DNA of 15,198 nucleotides from Chloroflexota bacterium (GTDB lineage Bacteria > Chloroflexota > Anaerolineae > UBA1429): contig JAAZBQ010000122.1 in NCBI GenBank assembly GCA_012513725.1, forward strand, positions 1 through 15,198. The letters are read 5' to 3'. Position numbers and translations under genes: made by a program. Shown in pieces: positions 1 to 8,283 of this stretch. The stretch's first letter is position 1. Each line of letters opens with the position of its first letter. Below the pieces are notes generated by a model. It was given only the letters and a program-made list of their open reading frames with translations. It was not told the DNA's origin and did not search any database.

Positions 1-409
1 CAGGGTCCACGGCCAGCCCATAACGGTCCGAGATCTCGGCGACCCGGCGGCGGGCCTCTCCGAGATCCAGCATAAAGCCACCCCGGGTGATCTCGGAGCC
101 GAGGATGATGTTCTCCGTCACCGTCATGGGTTGCACCAACTGGAAGTGCTGGTGCACCATGCCCACGCCCCGGGCGATGGCGTCTCGCGGGCTGTTGAGG
201 GTCACCGGCTCGCCCTTGATGAGGACCTCGCCCTCATCGGCCCGGTACAGCCCATAGACGACGTTCATCAGGGTGCTCTTGCCGGCGCCGTTCTCGCCGA
301 GGAGCGCCAGGATCTCGCCATGGTGCAGCACCAGGTTCACGCTGTCGTTGGCCACCACGCCCGGGAAGCGCTTGGTGATATCGCGTGTCTCGAGGACGAC
401 CTCCGCCAT
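1..409 (-). CDS. ABC importer ATP-binding protein, BMP/nucleoside family (partial, N-terminal part)
   Basis: This subunit hydrolyses ATP to drive import through the two permeases encoded just upstream. About 136 N-terminal residues are visible; the rest lies beyond the left edge. Walker A (GENGAGKST) is at residues 38-46. A Q-loop with Gln88 lies in MVHQHFQLVQPMTVTEN, wording typical of the YufO/NupO-like sugar or nucleoside ATPases. Members of that family usually carry two ABC domains in about 500 residues, so the signature motif and the second domain are outside the window. The ATG at 409 follows the permease stop codon by 4 nt, and its GGAG ribosome site sits in the last codons of that permease, which suggests translational coupling. 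The substrate cannot be read from this fragment; the neighbouring BMP lipoprotein points to nucleosides or similar solutes. Confidence 0.93.
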   Translation of the reverse strand, partial: MAEVVLETRDITKRFPGVVANDSVNLVLHHGEILALLGENGAGKSTLMNVVYGLYRADEGEVLIKGEPVTLNSPRDAIARGVGMVHQHFQLVQPMTVTENIILGSEITRGGFMLDLGEARRRVAEISDRYGLAVDP

Positions 410-413
410 AGGG

Positions 414-1475
414 CTACTCCGTCTCGTACACCTCGCCCTCGGCCGCCGGCGGGCGGGTGCGCCCGACAAAGCCGGCCAGGACGACAATGGTGGTCACATA
501 GGGCAACATGCCGATAAAGAACCGAGGCACCGCGGTGATGCCCACCAGGAGCAACTCGTTCTGCAGCGCCTGGGTGTAGCCAAAGAGGAGTGCCGCGCCA
601 AGGGAGCCCACCGGCGACCAGTTGCCAAAGATCATGGCGGCCAGCGAGATGAACCCGCGCCCGGCGGTCATCCCCTCGCGGAACTGGCCCACGGCTTCCA
701 AGACGAGAAAGGCGCCGCCCAGCGCCGCGAGCACCCCGCCGAGGACGGTGTTGATGTACCGCCAGCGGTTCACGCGGATGCCCACGGTGTCGGCCGCCCG
801 GGGGTGCTCGCCGATGGCCCGGGTGCGCAGTCCCCAGCGGCTGCGGTACAGGAGCACCTGGATGATCACCACCAGCGCCAGGGCCAGGTAGGTGAGCAGG
901 CCGTTGGTAAAGAGCACCTGCCCCAGCACCGGAATGCGCGAGAGGAGCGGGATGGCGATGGGCCCGAACTTGCCGGCGCTGAACCAGTCGGGGTTGAACA
1001 GGTACGTGGTGAGACCGGTGGCCAGGATAATGATCACCGTGCCGCTGATGATCTGGTTCACGCGGAAGCGGATGCTGAGCAGTGCGTGCATATAGCCGAG
1101 CGCGGCGCCCACGACCATCGCGCCGACGGTGGCCAGGAGCAGGCTGAGCCCCAGCGGCAGGTGTCCGGTGAAGGCCTTGACGACAAAGGCGCCAAAGGCA
1201 CCGGCCAGCATCATCCCCTCGATGCCGATGTTGATGATGCCCGAGCGCTCGCACAGGATCCCGCACAGGGCGCCAAGGATGAGTGGCACCGACGCCCGCA
1301 GGGCAAACGCCAGCACGCCGCTGCCGACAAAGATGCGCAGCGGGCCGCGGCCCAGGCCGGTGGAGCCCACCACGATGGCGAGGAGGAGGATCGCCAGCAC
1401 CAGCACGACGCCGATGTGCGACGTGAGGCGCGTGAGGGCGGCGAGTCGTGTGTTGCGAGCGCTGTCGTTCGCCAT
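414..1475 (-). CDS. ABC importer permease, BMP/nucleoside family (YufQ/NupQ-like)
   Basis: Inner-membrane permease of 353 residues, one of two that form the importer channel. It has many hydrophobic segments (roughly eight to ten by eye). The conserved INIGIEG motif lies near residues 81-87, followed by MMLAGAF, the hallmark of BPD_transp_2 permeases in nucleoside and ribose-type importers. A second family motif region, FISLAAMIFGNWSP, lies in the C-terminal third. The start at 1475 has a GGGGAGG ribosome site and comes 1 nt after the stop of the preceding permease, so the two are almost certainly co-translated. The C-terminus is short and charged. The length matches YufQ-like proteins. Family assignment is secure; the transported solute is inferred. 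Confidence 0.93.
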   Translation of the reverse strand: MANDSARNTRLAALTRLTSHIGVVLVLAILLLAIVVGSTGLGRGPLRIFVGSGVLAFALRASVPLILGALCGILCERSGIINIGIEGMMLAGAFGAFVVKAFTGHLPLGLSLLLATVGAMVVGAALGYMHALLSIRFRVNQIISGTVIIILATGLTTYLFNPDWFSAGKFGPIAIPLLSRIPVLGQVLFTNGLLTYLALALVVIIQVLLYRSRWGLRTRAIGEHPRAADTVGIRVNRWRYINTVLGGVLAALGGAFLVLEAVGQFREGMTAGRGFISLAAMIFGNWSPVGSLGAALLFGYTQALQNELLLVGITAVPRFFIGMLPYVTTIVVLAGFVGRTRPPAAEGEVYETE

Positions 1476-1476
1476 G

Positions 1477-2640
1477 CTACCCTCCCCAGCCCGACGTCAG
1501 CGTGGTCTCGGCGATCTCGTCTTCCGGGCGCCTCTGGCGGATGCGGTACAGCACGCGGACGATCTCTGGGGCGGCGACGAACATCAGGATCAGCGCCTGC
1601 ACCACCTGGATGATCTCCGAGCGGACGCCGGAGACGAACTGCATCCTGGTGGCCCCGCCGTACAGCGAGCCGATCAGCAGCGCCGAGAACACCACGCCCA
1701 GGGGGTCGGTCTTGCCCAAGAGGGCGATGGTGATGCCCTCGAAGCCGGCGCCGCCGGTGAACTCGGGCGCGTAGCGAAAGTTCAGGCCCAGCGTGTCCAC
1801 TGCGCCGGCCAGGCCGGCCAGGGCGCCGGCGACGGCCATCGTGGTCACGATCGTCTGGTTTACCCGGATGCCGGCATAGCGCGCGGCGGAGGGGTTGGAG
1901 CCCACCGTGCGGATCTCGAACCCATAGTTGCTGCGCCTCAGGATCCACCATACCACGATCGCCGCAGCCACGGCGATGACAAAGCCCCAGTGTACCCGGC
2001 TCAGGAGGCTCGGCAGCAGCTCGGGCAGGCGCGCGCTCTCCAGCACCGGCGGCGTCTGTGAGATGCCGCGGGCCGCGGCGGTCGGGTCGGATAGGGGTCC
2101 CGGCTGTTGGCCCTGCGTGCCGCCGGCATAGACCATCCAGCCGGTGAACAGCGAGGCGACATAATTGAGCATGATGGTGGTGATCACCTCGTGGGCGCCG
2201 CGCCAGGCCTTCAGGATGCCCGGAATGGCGCCCCACAGCGCTCCGGCCAGGCCGCCCGCGACGACGGCCAGCGGCACATGGATGATCGCCGGCAGCCCCT
2301 CCCCGTTCACGCCGACGGCCGCCGCGGCGATGGAGCCCATCAGCAGCTGCCCGGAGGCGCCGATGTTGAACAGGCCGGCCTTGAACGCAAAGGCCACCGA
2401 GAGGCCCGTCAGGAGGAGGGGGGTGGCGGTGCGGAGGCTGCGCGAGATCGACGACAGGTCGCCGATGGCGCCCTCCGCCAGGCCGCGGTAGGCGGGCAGG
2501 GGATTGTCCCCGGAGAGAAGCATGATGATGGCGCCCGCCACGAGCGCCGTCACAAACGCGAGGGTGGGGATCACCAACGGTCTGCCCAGGTGGCTCAGGA
2601 GCCTCTCGGTCCGCGCATTGGAACCTGGGGTATAGGCCAT
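1477..2640 (-). CDS. ABC importer permease, BMP/nucleoside family (YufP/NupP-like)
   Basis: Inner-membrane permease of 387 residues, partner of the permease that follows. Family signatures are LLSGDNPL near residues 41-48 and FNIGASGQ at 91-98, as in YufP/NupP-type BPD_transp_2 proteins. A long loop rich in Gly, Pro and Gln sits in the middle (near QGQQPGPLSDP), as in relatives. I chose the ATG at 2640 because AGGAG lies 5 nt before it; an in-frame start at 2676 would lie upstream of that ribosome site and adds a Pro/Arg-rich stretch with no family likeness. The stop overlaps the ribosome-site region of the next permease, with a 1-nt gap. It is separated from the lipoprotein gene by about 120 nt that contain a strong hairpin. 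Confidence 0.92.
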   Translation of the reverse strand: MAYTPGSNARTERLLSHLGRPLVIPTLAFVTALVAGAIIMLLSGDNPLPAYRGLAEGAIGDLSSISRSLRTATPLLLTGLSVAFAFKAGLFNIGASGQLLMGSIAAAAVGVNGEGLPAIIHVPLAVVAGGLAGALWGAIPGILKAWRGAHEVITTIMLNYVASLFTGWMVYAGGTQGQQPGPLSDPTAAARGISQTPPVLESARLPELLPSLLSRVHWGFVIAVAAAIVVWWILRRSNYGFEIRTVGSNPSAARYAGIRVNQTIVTTMAVAGALAGLAGAVDTLGLNFRYAPEFTGGAGFEGITIALLGKTDPLGVVFSALLIGSLYGGATRMQFVSGVRSEIIQVVQALILMFVAAPEIVRVLYRIRQRRPEDEIAETTLTSGWGG

Positions 2641-2716
2641 GTTGACTCCTATCGGCCGCCGGGAGGACGCTGGCATCGCCCGCCACTACGGTCGCCGCAG
2701 TGCCCGGCAGGATCGG

Positions 2717-2749
2717 CGATGGGGGAGGGCTCGCGGCCCTCCCCCATCG
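2717..2749 (-). terminator. Intercistronic 14-bp hairpin between the BMP lipoprotein and permease genes
   Basis: A perfect inverted repeat pairs 2717-2730 with 2736-2749 around a 5-nt loop (TCGCG). It starts 12 nt after the lipoprotein stop codon and lies about 75 nt before the first permease start. No T-run follows on the minus strand, so full intrinsic termination is doubtful. In solute-binding-protein operons such hairpins often protect the upstream message or end part of the transcripts, so the binding protein is made in excess over the permeases; that role is inferred here. Confidence 0.65.
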
Positions 2750-2761
2750 AGTGGCGCGATG

Positions 2762-3820
<1,059 letters not shown>

Positions 3821-3842
3821 GAGAGCCTCCTGTCTTCTGGTA

Positions 3843-3862
3843 CCCGGGCGCCTCTGCCCGGG
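3843..3862 (-). other. Small hairpin in the 5' leader of the BMP lipoprotein gene
   Basis: CCCGGGC (3843-3849) and GCCCGGG (3856-3862) pair around a 6-nt loop. It lies about 12 nt before the ribosome site of the lipoprotein gene, so it could modulate translation or message stability. I found no purine-riboswitch core around it. Confidence 0.4.
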
Positions 3863-3936
3863 CGACATCCCGTAGGTTGCCGGCGCCGCCGGGTACACGT
3901 GCGCCCCGGCGGGTGGGCGGCTCGGCCCACGCACCA

Positions 3937-3966
3937 ACAATACACGGAGTGCCGCGAGAGATGCAA
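3937..3966 (-). promoter_or_regulatory. Possible sigma70-type promoter for the BMP importer operon
   Basis: A TTGCAT-like -35 (3966-3961) and TATTGT -10 (3942-3937) are 18 bp apart, in the divergent gap upstream of the lipoprotein gene. The match is moderate and weaker than the TTGACA promoters elsewhere in the window. Confidence 0.35.
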
Positions 3967-4019
3967 GCGCTAGAACGCGGGAGGCCACCACAGTGCGCGC
4001 ATGAGCTCGTCATGACCGG

Positions 4020-4048
4020 TTGCGCCCCGGCCACCGGCGCGCTACCAT
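4020..4048 (+). promoter_or_regulatory. Possible promoter for the glycoside-hydrolase-like gene
   Basis: TTGCGC (4020-4025) and TACCAT (4043-4048) are separated by 17 bp, about 46 bp before the chosen start codon. The spacing is ideal but both hexamers are imperfect. The rest of the 3821-4094 divergent gap is GC-rich and shows no gene. Confidence 0.35.
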
Positions 4049-4094
4049 GGGCCGCACGCACGATGCTTGCCACCATGCCGAAACAGGAGGGATC

Positions 4095-5048
4095 ATGGCA
4101 GCCAACGGATCCGAAGAGGCGCTGATGTGGGGGGTGCTCTGGCACCTGGGCTACAACATGTGGTCGGATCGCAAGACGCCCGAGCGGGAACAGACCCACA
4201 TCGACGCACGGGACCACTTGAGGTTCGATGAGCCCCTGTGGGCAGACCTCCTCTCCGCCGCCGTTGGCGAGGGGCTGAACACCGTGGTCCTCGACCTGGG
4301 CGAGGGGGTGCGCTATGAGAGCCACCCGGAGCTGGCCGTGGAAGGTTCCTGGTCCCCTGAAAGGCTCCACGAGGAGCTGGGGCGGCTGCGCGAGATGGGG
4401 CTCGAGCCGCTGCCCAAGCTGAACTTTTCCACGGCCCACGACGCCTGGCTGGGCCCCTATGCCCGGGCCGTGTCGACGCCCGAGTACTATGCCGTGTGTC
4501 GTGACCTGATCGCCGAGGTGATCGATCTCTTTGACCGGCCCCGGCTCTTTCACCTGGGGATGGACGAGGAGACGGCCCAGCATCAGCGCTACTATTCGTA
4601 CGCCGTCATCCGCCAGTACGACCTGTGGTGGCACGATCTCTACTACTATATCGACCAGGTGGAGCGGGGCGGCGTGCGGCCGTGGGTGTGGTCCGACTAT
4701 GTCTGGCATCATCCGGAGGCGTTCTACCGGAACATGCCCACGTCGGTGCTGCAGAGCAACTGGTACTACCAGGACGACTTTGGGCCCGAGGCGTCTCGCG
4801 CCCAGGCCTACGCCGATCTCGAGGCGCACGGGTTCGACCAGGTGCCCACCGGCTCCAACTGGGCCACCGACGCGAACATGGGGCTGACGGTCGAGTTCTG
4901 CCAGAAGACGATCGCGCCGGAGCGGCTAAAGGGCTTTCTGCAGACCATCTGGCGGCCCACACTGGAACCGTTCCGGGAGAAACACCTGGAGGGCGTCCGG
5001 CAGCTGGGGGAGGCCAAGCGCCGCTTTGAGGCGGCCGCGAAGGAATAG
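4095..5048 (+). CDS. Conserved hypothetical protein, TIM-barrel glycoside-hydrolase-like
   Basis: Protein of 317 residues with no signal peptide, so probably cytoplasmic. Its make-up resembles an uncharacterised glycoside-hydrolase-like barrel family: a tryptophan-rich start (MWGVLWHLGYNMWSD), LNTVVLDLGEGVRY, LPKLNFSTAHDAWLGPY, FHLGMDEETA at about residues 153-162, RPWVWSDYVWHHP and VLQSNWYY. The adjacent acids Asp157-Glu158 after FHLGM recall the catalytic Asp-Glu pair of GH20 hexosaminidases, but I cannot show homology. I chose the ATG at 4095 because AGGAGG lies just before it; the frame is open upstream to 4020 with no ribosome site. The gene stands alone on the plus strand, divergent from the importer and convergent with serA. 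Substrate and activity are unknown; carbohydrate binding or cleavage is a guess from the aromatic and acidic motifs. Confidence 0.85.
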   Translation: MAANGSEEALMWGVLWHLGYNMWSDRKTPEREQTHIDARDHLRFDEPLWADLLSAAVGEGLNTVVLDLGEGVRYESHPELAVEGSWSPERLHEELGRLREMGLEPLPKLNFSTAHDAWLGPYARAVSTPEYYAVCRDLIAEVIDLFDRPRLFHLGMDEETAQHQRYYSYAVIRQYDLWWHDLYYYIDQVERGGVRPWVWSDYVWHHPEAFYRNMPTSVLQSNWYYQDDFGPEASRAQAYADLEAHGFDQVPTGSNWATDANMGLTVEFCQKTIAPERLKGFLQTIWRPTLEPFREKHLEGVRQLGEAKRRFEAAAKE

Positions 5049-5055
5049 GGAGCGT

Positions 5056-5087
5056 ACCGAGGCGCGGCCCACGGGCCGCGCCTCGGT
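5056..5087. terminator. Bidirectional hairpin between convergent genes
   Basis: A perfect 14-bp stem pairs 5056-5069 with 5074-5087 around the loop CACG. It lies 8 nt after the plus-strand stop codon and 14 nt beyond the serA stop codon on the other strand, the place expected for a shared terminator. No T-run follows on either strand. Confidence 0.7.
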
Positions 5088-5100
5088 CGATACACTGGGC

Positions 5101-6708
5101 TCAGTGGTTGCCGTTCACATAGCCGTCGAACGGCGGGAGCACCACCGAGCGCACCCGCTGCACGCCGGGCACCTCCAGGAAGCGGGGCATCATCGCCGGG
5201 GGCACGCTCTCGTCGAGCCCCAGGATCATGATCGACGCACCTCCCTTGGAGGCCCGGCTCATCTGGACGAACGAGATGTTGATATCTTCCTCGCCCAGGA
5301 TGCGGCCCATGCTCCCGACGATGCCGGGACGATCGTGGTGCAGGTCGGCCACCATGTGCCCCTGGGCCACGCAGTCCAGCCGCTGCCCATCGAGCCCCAC
5401 GAGGTGGGGCTCCCCGTGGATCACGGTGCCGGAGGCGTTCGTCTCCCCCTCGGCGTCGGGAAAGGCGGCGACGATCATGCTGTCAAAGGGCTCCATGCAC
5501 CCGCGCCGGACCTCGGAGACGGTCAGTCCGCGCTCGGCGGCCACGTGGCTGGCGTTCACGATGTTGACCGGGTCGGCGCACACCGGCCGCAGGAGGCCGG
5601 CCAGGAACGCCGCGGTCAGGATGCGGGTGTCGTACTCTACGAGGTCGCCGGCGTAGGTGAGCTCCAGGCGGTTGGCGAGCGTGCCGCGCCATTGGACGAA
5701 AAAGCTCCCCAGGCGCTCGGCGAGGTCCACGTAGGGCCGCAGCCGCGCGGCGGCCTCCGGCGCCAGGTAGGGGACGTTCACCGGGCTCTCGGGGATGCGC
5801 CCGGCCAGGACGTCCACCACGGCGCGGGCCACGTCCACCGCCACGCCCTCCTGGGCCTCGGCGGTGGAGCCCGCCAGGTGCGGCGTAGCGATGACGTTAC
5901 CCAGCCCCACGAGGGGGTTGTCGGTGGCCGGTTCCACCTCAAAGACGTCCAGGGCTGCCCCCCCGATGCGACCCTCCTTGAGCGCCTCGGCGAGGGCGTC
6001 CTCGTCGATGATGCCGCCCCGGGCGCAGTTCACGAGGTATGCGCCGGGCTTCATCAGCCCCAGTTCCCGCGCCCCGATGAGCCCCTGGGTGGCGGAGGTT
6101 AGCGGCGTGTGTACAGAGATATAGTCCGCCTGGCGGAGAAGGTCGTCCAACTCCACGAGCCGCACCCCGCTCGAGGCGGCACCCTCTGGCCCCACGTAGG
6201 GGTCAAAGGCAATCACCTGCATCTCCAGGCCGCGCACCTTGGAGGCCACCAGCCGGGCGATGCGGCCCAAGCCCACGAGGCCCAGCGTCTTGCCCTTGAC
6301 CTCGGTGCCCTGCAGAGCGCCCTTTTCCCAGCGGCCGGCCTTGAGCGAGGTGATGGCCGGATGGACCCGGCGCGCCAGCGCCAGCATGAGCGCCAGGGTC
6401 TGCTCGGCCACGGCGTTCGAGTTCGCCGTGGGGGCATTCACCACCGTGATGCCCAGGCGCGTCGCGGCGTCCACGTCGATGTTGTCCACGCCGGTGCCCG
6501 CCCGGCCCACCACGCGGAGGCGGCCGGCGCCGGCGGCCAGTAGCTCCGCGTTCACATCGGTGGCCGACCGCACGACCAGGCCGTCGTACTCGCACATGAT
6601 CTCCCGCAGCGCCTCGGGCGAGAGGCCCTTGCGCACGTCGACCTCGGCGTGCTCTTGCAGAACGCGCAATCCCGAACGATCGAGGGTTTCGGTGATAAGG
6701 ACTCGCAT
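5101..6708 (-). CDS. serA: D-3-phosphoglycerate dehydrogenase, long ACT-domain form
   Basis: Oxidises 3-phosphoglycerate to 3-phosphohydroxypyruvate with NAD+, the first step of serine synthesis, in the cytoplasm. The 535-residue length is that of the long form found in Mycobacterium and Bacillus. The N-terminal substrate domain has GRAGTGVDNID (residues 68-78). The NAD-binding loop is GLGRIA at 146-151, with the last Gly of the usual GxGxxG replaced by Ala, and Asp169 follows. The catalytic trio is Arg230 (NCARGGIIDE), Glu259 and His277 (TPHLAGST). An intervening domain (about 320-450) is followed by a C-terminal ACT domain starting HHDRPGIVGSMGRIL, which in relatives senses serine. The ATG at 6708 has a GGGAGA ribosome site and comes 18 nt after the DUF1015 stop, so the two genes share an operon. 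Transcription is probably controlled by the leader at 8005-8214. Confidence 0.97.
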   Translation of the reverse strand: MRVLITETLDRSGLRVLQEHAEVDVRKGLSPEALREIMCEYDGLVVRSATDVNAELLAAGAGRLRVVGRAGTGVDNIDVDAATRLGITVVNAPTANSNAVAEQTLALMLALARRVHPAITSLKAGRWEKGALQGTEVKGKTLGLVGLGRIARLVASKVRGLEMQVIAFDPYVGPEGAASSGVRLVELDDLLRQADYISVHTPLTSATQGLIGARELGLMKPGAYLVNCARGGIIDEDALAEALKEGRIGGAALDVFEVEPATDNPLVGLGNVIATPHLAGSTAEAQEGVAVDVARAVVDVLAGRIPESPVNVPYLAPEAAARLRPYVDLAERLGSFFVQWRGTLANRLELTYAGDLVEYDTRILTAAFLAGLLRPVCADPVNIVNASHVAAERGLTVSEVRRGCMEPFDSMIVAAFPDAEGETNASGTVIHGEPHLVGLDGQRLDCVAQGHMVADLHHDRPGIVGSMGRILGEEDINISFVQMSRASKGGASIMILGLDESVPPAMMPRFLEVPGVQRVRSVVLPPFDGYVNGNH

Positions 6709-6726
6709 GGATGTCTCCCGGTGGTG

Positions 6727-8004
6727 CTAGGCGCTCAACGGGTGGATGACCAGGCCCGTCAGTAGCTTGGGGAAAAAGTAGGTGCTCTTTTGCGGCATGG
6801 TGGCGCCGCCGGCCGCGGCCTCCCAGATCTCCTCCACCGAGGGGGGATTCAGGAGAAAGGCGGCCTGGGCATCGCCCGCCTGCACCGCGCGGCAGGCCTC
6901 GCCCTCGGAGATGGTGTAGCGCACGTGCTCGCCGGTGGCCAGCAGCGCCGGCGAGATCCCCAGGTGCGGGGCGAGGACCAGGTTCTGCAGGACGGTGACG
7001 TCCAGGTGGGCGATGGCCTCCTGCCCGGGGAGGGCGGCCCGCGCCGCCGCGGCGGGCTCGCGCAGGCGGAGGACGTGCTCGCCGCCTGCGCCCAGGCACA
7101 GCCCCAGGGCCGCCGCGCCGTTCGATGACGCCGCCAGCGCCTCCCGCAGGGTGCCGTGGCCGTTGACCGCCTTGACGAGAAAATCGGCGGCCAGGCGCCG
7201 CAGGAGCGTCCGCCCGTCAAAGGCGTCCACGCCGGAGACGACCCGGTGGGTGGGCAGCACGAGGAGCCCGGGGTCCTCCGCCGCCGCCAGGTACATCAGT
7301 ACATAGTCGTAGGGGCGCGGCTCGGCGGGGTGCCCCTCAGCGGCGCGGCGCTCCTCGGCGTAGGCGAGGGCGGTCTCATAGCGGTGGTGGCCGTCGGCGA
7401 TCACCACGTCGCGCTCGGCCAGCGCCGCAGAGATGGCCTCCGTCGCCCTCGGGTCCTCGATGGGCCAGAACACCTCGCGGACGCCGTCCACCGTGGCGTC
7501 CACGGCGGGCCGCTCGGGGGGCGTCAGCCGGTGGGCGATGTCGCCGGCGGGGTCGCGGTACAGCCCGAACACCGGGCTCAGGTTGGCCTGCACGGCGCGG
7601 GTTAGGCGCAGTCGGTCGGCCCGCGGGCCCACCCGGGTGTGCTCGTGGCGATGGATCCCCTCTCCCCAGTCGCGCAGGCGCACTCGGCCGAGCAGGCCGG
7701 TGCGCACCCGGGCGACACCGTCGGCATCGCGAAAGCGCTGCTGGTAACCGTACAGGCGCGGCTGTTCGTCGCGCTGGAGGACGCCCTCCTCTTGCCACGC
7801 GCGCATCCGGGCGGCCGCCGCGGCGTGCCAGTTGGGGCCGTCGGAGGGCTCCCCGAGGATCAGGCGCACGACGTTATGGGGGCTGCGGGCGATGAGGTCG
7901 CGCTGCCCCTCCGCGTCGATCACGTCGTAGGGCGGCGCCAGGACCTCAGCGCCGGCGTGTTGGGGGCCGTAGCGTAGTCCGCGAAAGGGTAGTACCTGTA
8001 CCAT
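6727..8004 (-). CDS. DUF1015 family protein in operon with serA
   Basis: Protein of 425 residues. DUF1015 hallmarks are the start VLPFRGLRYG with LAPPYDVID, the segment NVVRLILGE, the central VIADGHHRYETAL with Asp204, His206-His207 and Arg208, and the C-terminal MPQKSTYFFPKLLTGLVIHPL. No membrane segment or signal is visible. The family has no function that I can cite with certainty. The DGHHRY motif resembles the GCHRY-type motif of the ParB/sulfiredoxin fold, in which free-serine kinases (archaeal SerK, staphylococcal SbnI) are known. With serA next door, a role in serine or phosphoserine metabolism is a reasonable but unproven inference. I chose the ATG at 8004 because AGAGGA lies 8 nt upstream and the family begins here; the in-frame GTG at 8142 lies inside the leader and its terminator. 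Confidence 0.92.
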   Translation of the reverse strand: MVQVLPFRGLRYGPQHAGAEVLAPPYDVIDAEGQRDLIARSPHNVVRLILGEPSDGPNWHAAAAARMRAWQEEGVLQRDEQPRLYGYQQRFRDADGVARVRTGLLGRVRLRDWGEGIHRHEHTRVGPRADRLRLTRAVQANLSPVFGLYRDPAGDIAHRLTPPERPAVDATVDGVREVFWPIEDPRATEAISAALAERDVVIADGHHRYETALAYAEERRAAEGHPAEPRPYDYVLMYLAAAEDPGLLVLPTHRVVSGVDAFDGRTLLRRLAADFLVKAVNGHGTLREALAASSNGAAALGLCLGAGGEHVLRLREPAAAARAALPGQEAIAHLDVTVLQNLVLAPHLGISPALLATGEHVRYTISEGEACRAVQAGDAQAAFLLNPPSVEEIWEAAAGGATMPQKSTYFFPKLLTGLVIHPLSA

Positions 8005-8214
8005 GAATGCGTCCTCTGGATAGGGCCGTCGCCTGGTGGGATAGCCGCTCGAAAAGAAGAGAGCCAGCGCTCCGCAGAGGCCGGAGCGCTGGCTGTTGGT
8101 GCCGTCGGCTGGCTGGCGAAGGATGTAGGCGTCACTCGGCACTCCTGGCCGACTGCCCGGCTACCCTTCGCCAAGCGCGAACTATGGGCAGTGGCCCAGG
8201 CCACTGCGCTGTAT
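8005..8214 (-). ncRNA. Candidate cis-regulatory leader RNA (riboswitch or attenuator) of the DUF1015-serA operon
   Basis: The leader runs from the predicted start near 8214 to the DUF1015 ATG. It has four parts. Hairpin 1 (8207-8188) has an 8-bp stem and a CTGG loop. A domain is closed by GGCGAAGG (8172-8165) with CCTTCGCC (8122-8115), continued by GTAG/CTAC, with an inner hairpin of GTCGGC against GCC and GAC. The intrinsic terminator is at 8094-8062. A candidate antiterminator pairs GCGCTTGGC (8178-8170) with GCCAGCGC (8093-8086) of the terminator's first arm, with one bulged U. The antiterminator shares GGC (8172-8170) with the closing stem, so the two are mutually exclusive. I see no T-box sequence (GGGTGGNACCGCG) and no match to classes I know. 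The ligand is unknown. Confidence 0.55.
8052..8094 (-). terminator. Intrinsic terminator inside the leader of the DUF1015-serA operon
   Basis: A 13-bp perfect stem pairs 8094-8082 with 8074-8062 around a 7-nt loop. On the minus strand it is followed at once by CTCTTCTTTT, a U-rich tract. This is the only hairpin in the window with a proper U-tract. It sits about 50 nt before the DUF1015 start codon and about 120 nt after the expected transcript start, so transcription from the promoter at 8221-8249 must pass it. It could also catch read-through from the oxidase gene upstream. Confidence 0.8.
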
Positions 8215-8220
8215 GGGTCG

Positions 8221-8249
8221 ATACTAGTACGCTTTGCAGTCTATGTCAA
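8221..8249 (-). promoter_or_regulatory. Sigma70-type promoter of the DUF1015-serA operon
   Basis: A consensus -35, TTGACA (8249-8244), is 17 bp from a -10 of TAGTAT (8226-8221). It lies just after the stop codon of the upstream oxidase gene, so the operon has its own start near 8214. Confidence 0.75.
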
Positions 8250-8283
8250 GCCGTGCTCGCGTGGGGCCGCGATCTGACGCTTG

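Noticed and set aside
273..1613. Long plus-strand open frame across the permease genes
   Set aside because: It is a GC-rich shadow of the minus-strand permeases; the product is low-complexity (His, Gln, Gly, Asp) and has no family features.
2641..2761. Missing gene between the lipoprotein and permease genes
   Set aside because: The gap is about 120 nt and holds only a hairpin and a ribosome site.
3821..4094. Purine riboswitch upstream of the nucleoside-type importer
   Set aside because: No conserved purine-riboswitch core is seen, only a small CCCGGGC hairpin.
8005..8142. N-terminal extension of DUF1015 from the GTG at 8142, or a leader peptide in that frame
   Set aside because: The frame runs through the terminator without a stop, the GTG abuts its AGGA with no spacing, and the family starts at the ATG at 8004. 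A Ser-codon leader peptide would need its own stop codon.
8115..8172. Possible tRNA, because of the 8-bp GGCGAAGG/CCTTCGCC closing stem
   Set aside because: The enclosed length is only 58 nt and there is no T-loop GTTC motif or anticodon arm.
8005..8214. T-box riboswitch ahead of serA
   Set aside because: The conserved T-box sequence GGGTGGNACCGCG and Stem I landmarks are absent, although promoter and terminator are placed as in a T-box leader.
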